DNA from: Acidobacteriota bacterium | GTDB lineage: Bacteria; Acidobacteriota; Blastocatellia; RBC074 | Direction of reading: 5' to 3' | NCBI GenBank assembly: GCA_016789605.1 | Contig: JAEUQO010000302.1 | Location: 1-32,647, forward strand | DNA: 32,647 nt | Part shown: positions 27,268 to 32,647 of the stretch, one piece after another | Layout: every line of letters begins with the position of its first letter | How positions within the stretch are numbered: position 1 is the stretch's first letter | Made by a program: the position numbers and the translations under genes | The notes under the pieces: model-generated | The model's input: the letters and a program-made list of their open reading frames with translations, nothing else | What the model was told of the DNA's origin: nothing | The model's database searches: none

Positions 27268-27855
27268 TTATTGCGGAAAATTCTGCTGCGGCTTTTGATG
27301 CGGCAAATGGCGCGTATCGTCTTCCGTCACGCTTGGGCCGGGAGCGCGAACAGGCTCAAGCTCACTGGTGCGCGGCGCAGCAGGCTCAACTGTTTGTGCT
27401 GATGCAAACACCGGTTGTTGTAAGGCAGCAGGTGCAGCATTGGGCAAGGTCGCTCCCCAGGTTGTTTGCCCGGGGAATTGGCCTGTGTTGGCTTCGGGAG
27501 TTGCCGCCATCCGAAAGCTGATAATTTTGGAAAGGCCCAGGGCAAAAAAGATGAGCGCCACAAAACTCAGAAAGTTAAAAGGAGAACGCCAACCAAAAAA
27601 CGGCGCGTTGATGATGAAGTTGAGCAACTGATACAGCAAGAACAGACCACCGACCAGGGCCATCATGATGCCTTTGGCCAATTCTTCGCGCGTAGATGGT
27701 TTGTTTTCTGTCTGGGGAATGATCACAGGCGGCTGATACGTGGGCGGCGGCAGTTGTCCGGAAAGCGCCTGCGAAACGATTTGCAAATTGGTGCCGCAGA
27801 TCGTGCAAAACTTTTTGCCTTCTCCTTGGTTCGATCCGCATTTCGGACAGTACAT
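27268..27855 (-). CDS. Zinc-ribbon two-helix membrane protein, function unknown
   Basis: The 195-residue protein has an N-terminal zinc ribbon with cysteines 3, 6, 17 and 20 (MYCPKCG and KFCTIC). A Pro-rich linker (about 33-52) and two hydrophobic helices (about 60-82 and 92-113) follow. The tail is Pro/Ala/Thr-rich and ends in PHQKPQQNFPQ. The ATG at 27855 follows a GAGGAAA ribosome site. It is the first of three similar genes, and a candidate promoter lies upstream. Similar layout but little sequence identity outside the zinc ribbon suggests old duplication or independent assembly from the same parts. Confidence 0.85.
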   Translation of the reverse strand: MYCPKCGSNQGEGKKFCTICGTNLQIVSQALSGQLPPPTYQPPVIIPQTENKPSTREELAKGIMMALVGGLFLLYQLLNFIINAPFFGWRSPFNFLSFVALIFFALGLSKIISFRMAATPEANTGQFPGQTTWGATLPNAAPAALQQPVFASAQTVEPAAPRTSELEPVRAPGPSVTEDDTRHLPHQKPQQNFPQ

Positions 27856-27883
27856 GGTCGTTTCCTCGTTTTACCGTGTAAGC

Positions 27884-27912
27884 AGTATCGGCACGTGTTG
27901 ATGAAGTCTGAA
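27884..27912 (-). promoter_or_regulatory. Candidate promoter of the zinc-ribbon gene group
   Basis: On the minus strand TTCAGA (complement of 27907-27912; 4 of 6) and GATACT (complement of 27884-27889; 4 of 6) are 17 bases apart, about 30 bases before the first zinc-ribbon gene. This is a weak, pattern-only call. Confidence 0.28.
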
Positions 27913-28064
27913 TTGTGCGCTCTCTGTGAGCTCGTGAGCCAATGATTCTGACATCAGGCGGCGAAGTATATCACGCGTATAGAACGCCCCAAAGATCAGC
28001 GCATTCAATGCATACACGCGAGTGGAATAACGCCGCTCTGGCCGAAAAAGTTGCGCCCACAAAC

Positions 28065-28101
28065 GATCAGGCGCGCAAGGTCAAACCTTGCGCGCCTGAT
28101 C
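28065..28101. terminator. Perfect 17-base-pair hairpin downstream of the glycosyltransferase gene
   Basis: GATCAGGCGCGCAAGGT (28065-28081) and its exact complement ACCTTGCGCGCCTGATC (28085-28101) are separated by a three-base loop. It is about 25 bases beyond the glycosyltransferase stop in the direction of transcription. On that strand the T run lies before, not after, the hairpin, so it is a strong hairpin with only partial terminator character. Confidence 0.6.
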
Positions 28102-28125
28102 GGCAAAAAACAGATGGCAAGCAAA

Positions 28126-29748
28126 TTAGCCGCGCCGAAAGAAATTGAAAAGCTTTCGCACGCCGCCCTGGAAAAACGACATCATCGCCATATAGCCATA
28201 GCCCAACAGGAAGATGAGCAGAAACGGGATGGTCGCATAAATGTTGCTGCGAATCGCATAGGCCACTGCGCCCACGAAATAGAGGGCAAAGGCCAATTCG
28301 ATATAAGGCAAGACGCCGCGTTTGCGCCGGTATTTGCGCGCCGCTTGCAACCAGTTGTCTTTTTTGGATTCGACGTTGTATTTCGGCGTACGCACAAAAC
28401 TGGATTGCACACCGAAGAGCGCTTCGAGCACGGCGCGTGTGTTTGAGAAAATCAAACCAATGCCCATGGCCATTGCCAGCGGAATCAGCCAGAACCGCCA
28501 CTTCTCTTTCGGATAACGGTAATAGATTGCCGTGCCATAAAAGCTGACCACCGAAAACGTGGCAAAGATCATCAGCGGCGTATCAAACAACAGCATGTGA
28601 AACAGCCCTTGATTGAAACGCACGATCAAAACCGGAATGTGCAAAATGCTGAGCACGATCATCAGCATCGCGCCACAGTTGCCAAACAGGCGGAAAAACA
28701 ATTCCAGCTTTTGCGAGAACGTCAGTTCAGGATGCGACCAGATGCGCGGCATCAATTTCAAACCGACTTGCACCAGACCTTTGGCCCAGCGGCGTTGTTG
28801 CGCTTTGAAGGCATTCACTTCGACCGGCAATTCCGCTGGTACGTCATCATCGAGCAGATAGACAAACTTCCAACCCATCAACTGCGCACGAAAGCTCAAA
28901 TCCGTGTCTTCGGTTAGTGTGTCGTGTTGCCAGCCGCCGCTATATTCGATGGCTTCGCGCCGCCACATCCCGGCGGTGCCGTTGAAGTTGAAAAAGGCAC
29001 CCGTGCGATTGCGCGATGTTTGTTCGACAACGAAATGGCCGTCGAGCAGCACTTCCTGAATGCGCGTCAACAATGAGTAATTGGCGTTGATGTGGCTCCA
29101 GCGCATTTGCACCATGCCGATGCGGTCATCGGCAAAGTAATCCACCATCTTGCGCAACGTGTCAGGACGCGGCAAAAAGTCCGCATCGAAAATCGCCATC
29201 AGTTTGCCTTTGGCTTTTTTCATGCCGGCTTCGAGCGCGCCTGCTTTGAAACCCGTGCGGTCTGTACGATGAACGTAATGAATGTCCAGGCCTTCGGCTT
29301 TGTATTTGTTGACGACGGCCTCGGCGATTTTCACCGTTTCGTCGGTTGAATCATCCAGCACCTGAACTTCCAGCAGATGACGCGGGTAATCCAGTTTTGA
29401 AACGGCTTCGACCAGCCGTTCAACGACATACATTTCGTTGAAGAGCGGCAACTGGACGGTAATCGGTGGCAGGTCGCTTTCGGCAAAGCGTTGCTTGGGC
29501 GAAGGTTTGATGTGGCGATAGCGCCAGAACTGATAAACCATCCGCACGCGATACACGCCCAGAATGGCCAGCAGCGCCAGGATGGTGAAATAGAGGACGA
29601 TGATCGTCCAATCAAATCCGTCGAGCGTGTAAATGTAACTGATGTTGTCACGCCCGTGACGCAAGATGGGATCCGAAAGCGTGCGTATGTGTTCACGCAC
29701 CTGTTCCGGATCAGGGGCTTGTTGCAAAAGGAATAAGGGCAGATTCAT
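28126..29748 (-). CDS. Processive family 2 glycosyltransferase (cellulose synthase-like membrane protein)
   Basis: The 540-residue protein polymerises or transfers sugar from a nucleotide sugar at the inner membrane. An N-terminal helix (about 47-68) is followed by the GT2 domain. It contains [20 protein letters not shown] (132-136) and DAD (188-190) for nucleotide and metal binding, then TEDTD (279-283) and QQRRW (317-321), the processive-synthase signature. The C-terminal half has four or more transmembrane helices. It resembles plant CslA-like and bacterial cellulose-synthase-family enzymes; the sugar product is not determinable here. The frame is open upstream to 29856, but the ATG at 29748 gives a normal N-terminus. 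No strong ribosome site is visible. No BcsB/BcsC-like partner is nearby. Confidence 0.92.
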   Translation of the reverse strand: MNLPLFLLQQAPDPEQVREHIRTLSDPILRHGRDNISYIYTLDGFDWTIIVLYFTILALLAILGVYRVRMVYQFWRYRHIKPSPKQRFAESDLPPITVQLPLFNEMYVVERLVEAVSKLDYPRHLLEVQVLDDSTDETVKIAEAVVNKYKAEGLDIHYVHRTDRTGFKAGALEAGMKKAKGKLMAIFDADFLPRPDTLRKMVDYFADDRIGMVQMRWSHINANYSLLTRIQEVLLDGHFVVEQTSRNRTGAFFNFNGTAGMWRREAIEYSGGWQHDTLTEDTDLSFRAQLMGWKFVYLLDDDVPAELPVEVNAFKAQQRRWAKGLVQVGLKLMPRIWSHPELTFSQKLELFFRLFGNCGAMLMIVLSILHIPVLIVRFNQGLFHMLLFDTPLMIFATFSVVSFYGTAIYYRYPKEKWRFWLIPLAMAMGIGLIFSNTRAVLEALFGVQSSFVRTPKYNVESKKDNWLQAARKYRRKRGVLPYIELAFALYFVGAVAYAIRSNIYATIPFLLIFLLGYGYMAMMSFFQGGVRKLFNFFRRG

Positions 29749-29773
29749 AAGTGATTTTATAAGTCCAAATGTT

Positions 29774-29827
29774 AAAAACGGGATTGTTTCGTCAACGCTG
29801 GGAAATCCAGCGCCGGAAACAATCCCG
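29774..29827 (-). terminator. Intrinsic terminator of the serine hydrolase gene
   Basis: CGGGATTGTTTC (29779-29790) pairs with GAAACAATCCCG (29816-29827), and an inner stem CGCTGG (29796-29801) pairs with CCAGCG (29807-29812). On the minus strand the hairpin is followed by TTTTT (complement of 29774-29778). It ends the serine hydrolase transcript before the glycosyltransferase gene. Confidence 0.85.
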
Positions 29828-29883
29828 CATGGTAAAGGTTCGTGGTCGGCTGTCAATCTGCCGAGGTCAACGATGGCGCTGAA

Positions 29884-31134
29884 TCACTTGTCTTTCTTCA
29901 GCGCAAAAAGCGGAAAAACATTCTGAAACAGATAGTCTTTGATTTCCCGATCCAGCCGTCGCGTGTCCTGCGTGGAATCTTTCTGTGTCGGTTGCGCATG
30001 CGTGTTGAAGGCAATCACGTAGGCCAATCTGGTGTCAGGCCGAAAGTAAATGTGCGACAGGAAGCCGTTTTGTGTGCCGCTGTGCCCGATGAAATGCTGG
30101 CCATAGTTGTCTTCCACAAAGAAAGTCAGCCCCATGGCGTCTTTGCGGTTTTGCCCTTCGGGTTGCACGATGGCGTCGGGCGCGACGTTGATTTGCGGCT
30201 GGAACATTTCTTCCAGCGAAGACCGCTTCAGAATTTGATCATAGCTCGTTTGTCGCCGTGGATCGCCGGTCAGGAACGACAGGTATTTGACCATATCCGT
30301 CAGCGGAGCGTTCAATCCGCCGTTTGACACCGTGATGCCGGTGTTCGCGTCAAACCGCGCGGGAGTCAGTGCGCCTTCTTTGCGGTAATAACTGGCGGCG
30401 CGATTGCGCAGCAGGTGATACGGCGTCGCATCGAAATAGCTGCGGTACATTTCCAGCGGCTTGAAGATGTTTTTGTCTATGTAAACCTCGTAATCTTCGC
30501 CCGCCAGCTTTTCGATAATGCGACCCAAAAAGATGATGCCCAGATTGGAGTAGCTGAATTTACTGCCCGGCTTAAATTCGACCTGGGTATAGGGCATCAT
30601 CGCCACCAACTGCGACCATTCTGTCGGTTCGTGCGGTTGCCAGTCTTTATCGCCGCCCCAAGGCCAAGTCGCCGCGCGAAAACCCGCCGAATGCGTCATC
30701 AAATGTTTGATGGTGACGTCATTCATGCTGCCGAACGGATTGTGCGCGGCTTTGAGTTCGGGCACGTAATTGACGACAGGGTCTTCCAGTTTCAGCAAAC
30801 CGCGATCTCGCAATTGCATGATGGCGATGCCGGTGAAAGTCTTGGTGATCGAAGCCCAATGGTAAATCGTGTTTTCGTCTACGGGCTGCTGTTTTTCCTG
30901 ATTCGCCAAGCCAAAAAATTCCTGTGCAATGACCTGCCCATCCTGCACCAGCATAAAGCTGCTGCCGATAATGCCGTTTTTGCGCATTCCCTGTTCGTAA
31001 AAGCTTTTGAGCTCGCGCCGGATTTGCGCGAAGTTTCTGGGAGACTGGCTGTGCACAATTGGGGCAGACATCAGCAACACGATACACAAAAAAGGCACGG
31101 CCACACGCGTCACCGCGCCTAGCTTGTTCAGCAT
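29884..31134 (-). CDS. Exported beta-lactamase-fold serine hydrolase (class C/PBP-like)
   Basis: The 416-residue protein has a signal peptide (about 1-30, ending near VHSQS). A serine beta-lactamase/DD-peptidase-like domain follows: Ser95-Ile-Thr-Lys98 (SxxK), Tyr195-Ser-Asn197 (YxN) and His351-Ser-Gly353 in the KTG position. THSAGF at 148-153 is common in these hydrolases. Members include esterases, D-peptidases and beta-lactamases; resistance cannot be assumed. The ATG at 31134 has AAGGAAAG upstream. It diverges from the BNR-repeat gene and ends in a strong terminator, so it is probably monocistronic. Confidence 0.92.
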   Translation of the reverse strand: MLNKLGAVTRVAVPFLCIVLLMSAPIVHSQSPRNFAQIRRELKSFYEQGMRKNGIIGSSFMLVQDGQVIAQEFFGLANQEKQQPVDENTIYHWASITKTFTGIAIMQLRDRGLLKLEDPVVNYVPELKAAHNPFGSMNDVTIKHLMTHSAGFRAATWPWGGDKDWQPHEPTEWSQLVAMMPYTQVEFKPGSKFSYSNLGIIFLGRIIEKLAGEDYEVYIDKNIFKPLEMYRSYFDATPYHLLRNRAASYYRKEGALTPARFDANTGITVSNGGLNAPLTDMVKYLSFLTGDPRRQTSYDQILKRSSLEEMFQPQINVAPDAIVQPEGQNRKDAMGLTFFVEDNYGQHFIGHSGTQNGFLSHIYFRPDTRLAYVIAFNTHAQPTQKDSTQDTRRLDREIKDYLFQNVFPLFALKKDK

Positions 31135-31216
31135 CTTTCCTTACCTCGTAATTGGTGGGGTTGTTTGTGAAACCACTTCTTTTGGGACGGCGCTATTTTC
31201 CCATCAGTGCGCGCGC

Positions 31217-31246
31217 CTGACAACCTTGGCAGCGCACGTGTAAAAT
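31217..31246 (+). promoter_or_regulatory. Candidate sigma-70 promoter of the BNR-repeat gene
   Basis: CTGACA (31217-31222; 5 of 6) and TAAAAT (31241-31246; 5 of 6) are 18 bases apart, about 63 bases before the GTG start. Confidence 0.5.
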
Positions 31247-31309
31247 CTAGCGCGCCGCAATTCTGTTTTCCCATAAACATCGTCATTTACCCATCCGCGG
31301 AGGTGTCTT

Positions 31310-32647
31310 GTGCTTTCTGTCCGTCGTTTGTTGTTCGTTTGTTTATTGTTGGCAGTAAGCGTTCTGCCCTGGCTGGCGTTTTCTTCGGCGTCGGCACAGC
31401 AATATGGTCGGCAGTTTTACCAAAACTTGCGCTGGCGCAACATCGGGCCGTTTCGCGCCGGGCGCACGGTCGGCGCGGTCGGCATTCCCGATCAGCCAAA
31501 CGTGTTTTTCATCGGCGTCAACAACGGCGGCGTTTGGAAAACGACGGATGCCGGGCGCACCTGGACTCCGATCTTCGACGATCAACCCACGGGTTCCATC
31601 GGCGATGTGGCGCTTTCGCCCGCCAATCCGAACATTCTTTATGTCGGCAGCGGCGAAGGCTTGCCCTTGCGGCCAGACCTTTCCGTCGGGGACGGCATTT
31701 ATAAATCCACGGACGGCGGCAAGACCTGGAAAAATATGGGGCTGCGCGATGGCCAGCAAATTGGTGGCTTGGCCGTGGACGAAAAAAATCCAAATCGAGT
31801 TTTCGCGGCGGTCTGTGGTCATCCTTTCGGCCCGAACAGCGAACGCGGTGTGTTTCGTTCGCTGGACGGCGGCGAAACCTGGCAACAAGTCTTGTACAAA
31901 GACGAAAACACCGGCGCGATTCAGGTGACGATTGATCCTACGAATCCGCAAACGGTCTACGCTGATTTGTATGAAGTCCGCCACGGCCCCTGGGAAAACG
32001 GTTCGTGGCAAGGGCCGGGCAGCGGCCTGTATAAATCCACAGACGGCGGCACAACGTGGAAACAATTGACCAAAGGCTTGCCGACATTTGAACAAGGGCT
32101 TGGCCGCATTGGCTTCGACATTTCGCGCAGCAACCCGAACGTGCTGATGGCGACGGTGGACGCCAACCCACAAACCGGCGGCATTTATCGCAGCGAAGAC
32201 GGCGGGATGAGCTGGACGAAAGTCAGCAACGACGGGCGCACCTGGGGACGCGGCTCGGATTTTGCCGAAATCAAAATTCATCCGAAAAATCCCAACACGG
32301 TGTTTGTCGGCAATACGGCTTCGTACAAATCCACGGACGGCGGCAAAACCTGGACGAGTTTGAAAGGCGCGCCGGGCGGCGATGATTACCACCGCATCTG
32401 GATTAACCCGTCACAGCCGGACGTGATGATTTTTGCCACCGATCAGGGCGCAACCATCACGGTCAACGGCGGCGAAACCTGGAGCAGTTGGTACAACCAG
32501 CCGACAGCGCAGATGTATCACGTCATCACGGACAACCGCTGGCCGTACTGGGTTTACAGCGGGCAGCAGGAAAGCGGTTCAGCAGCCGTGGCCAGTCGCG
32601 GAGATTACGGCGCCATCACCTGGCGCGATTGGCGCACCGTCGGCGTG
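31310..32647 (+). CDS. Secreted ASP-box/BNR-repeat (VPS10/sortilin-like beta-propeller) protein, 3' end cut by window edge
   Basis: The frame is open from a GTG at 31310 to the window edge, 446 codons. GGAGGTG (31299-31305) precedes the GTG and decides the start. A signal peptide (about 5-29, LLFVCLLLAVSVLPWLAF, ending SASAQ) is followed by a propeller of ASP-box repeats. They lie at residues 78-85, 133-140, 184-191, 243-250, 295-302, 341-348 and about 385-391, each of the S-x-D-G-G-x-T-W type, for example STDGGKTW. Similar acidobacterial proteins are about 1000 residues and annotated as glycosyl-hydrolase-like or VPS10-domain proteins; catalytic function is unproven. A long antisense frame (31343-32392) is a shadow. 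Confidence 0.9.
   Translation, partial: MLSVRRLLFVCLLLAVSVLPWLAFSSASAQQYGRQFYQNLRWRNIGPFRAGRTVGAVGIPDQPNVFFIGVNNGGVWKTTDAGRTWTPIFDDQPTGSIGDVALSPANPNILYVGSGEGLPLRPDLSVGDGIYKSTDGGKTWKNMGLRDGQQIGGLAVDEKNPNRVFAAVCGHPFGPNSERGVFRSLDGGETWQQVLYKDENTGAIQVTIDPTNPQTVYADLYEVRHGPWENGSWQGPGSGLYKSTDGGTTWKQLTKGLPTFEQGLGRIGFDISRSNPNVLMATVDANPQTGGIYRSEDGGMSWTKVSNDGRTWGRGSDFAEIKIHPKNPNTVFVGNTASYKSTDGGKTWTSLKGAPGGDDYHRIWINPSQPDVMIFATDQGATITVNGGETWSSWYNQPTAQMYHVITDNRWPYWVYSGQQESGSAAVASRGDYGAITWRDWRTVGV

Noticed and set aside
29884..31134. Serine hydrolase as an antibiotic-resistance beta-lactamase
   Set aside because: SxxK, YxN and HSG are shared by esterases and D-peptidases; nothing in sequence or context indicates resistance.
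31343..32392. 349-residue minus-strand frame opposite the BNR-repeat gene
   Set aside because: The plus frame has a signal peptide, ribosome site and seven ASP-boxes.
1..32647. CRISPR arrays, tRNA or rRNA genes, insertion sequences, phage genes
   Set aside because: No regular spaced repeats, cloverleaf sequences, transposase motifs or phage-like genes were recognised.

Overview
The window is a bacterial chromosome segment around the replication origin, with moderately high G+C and dense coding. The gene set (dnaA, dnaN, xseAB, ispA, the rpmH to parB cluster, a bactofilin), several zinc-ribbon membrane proteins, a DUF6599-like secreted protein and a BNR-repeat exoprotein suggest an Acidobacteriota member, perhaps of the Blastocatellia. 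That taxonomy is inferred from gene content and protein style, not from a marker-gene search.

Layout. (1) 1-1646, minus: an S9 prolyl-oligopeptidase-family peptidase cut by the left edge. (2) 1647-4935, plus: a DnaA-box patch, dnaA, an oriC-like region (3505-3834) with DnaA boxes, a DnaA-trio and an AT-rich stretch, then dnaN with a strong terminator. (3) 5149-9525, minus: a probable operon read as pdxJ, a degenerate alkaline-phosphatase-superfamily protein, a zinc-ribbon/PH-domain membrane protein and a DUF6599-like membrane-anchored protein. (4) 9714-12370, plus: xseA, xseB, ispA. (5) 12491-21408, plus: rpmH, rnpA, yidD, yidC, jag, mnmE, mnmG, rsmG, parA, parB, with two parS sites at the end of rsmG; then a bactofilin (21532-21972) closed by a bidirectional terminator. 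(6) 22075-31134, minus: an amidohydrolase, an M14 peptidase, a DUF2752 protein, three consecutive zinc-ribbon membrane proteins, a processive family-2 glycosyltransferase and a beta-lactamase-fold serine hydrolase. (7) 31310 to the right edge, plus: the start of a secreted ASP-box/BNR-repeat protein.

How it works together. Replication initiation (DnaA, oriC, beta clamp) and segregation (ParA, ParB, parS, possibly the bactofilin) lie within 20 kb. Between them are tRNA and rRNA modification (MnmE, MnmG, RsmG), membrane-protein insertion (YidD, YidC) and RNA processing (RnpA). Core genes run with the rightward replication fork, while most accessory genes right of oriC run against it. recF and gyrB do not follow dnaN, and the rpmH cluster lies downstream of dnaN in the same orientation as dnaA, unlike the common divergent rpmH/dnaA arrangement.

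Most notable observations: (a) the exonuclease VII small subunit carries a disordered-looking tail ending in an acidic tip plus Ile-Pro-Phe, like the SSB C-terminal tip; (b) the phosphatase-superfamily protein has lost or changed most metal-site residues and may be a pseudoenzyme; (c) a well-formed DnaA-trio in oriC; (d) a parS site that contains the rsmG stop codon; (e) a set of zinc-ribbon membrane proteins with identical Cys spacing. No tRNA, rRNA, CRISPR array or insertion sequence was recognised.
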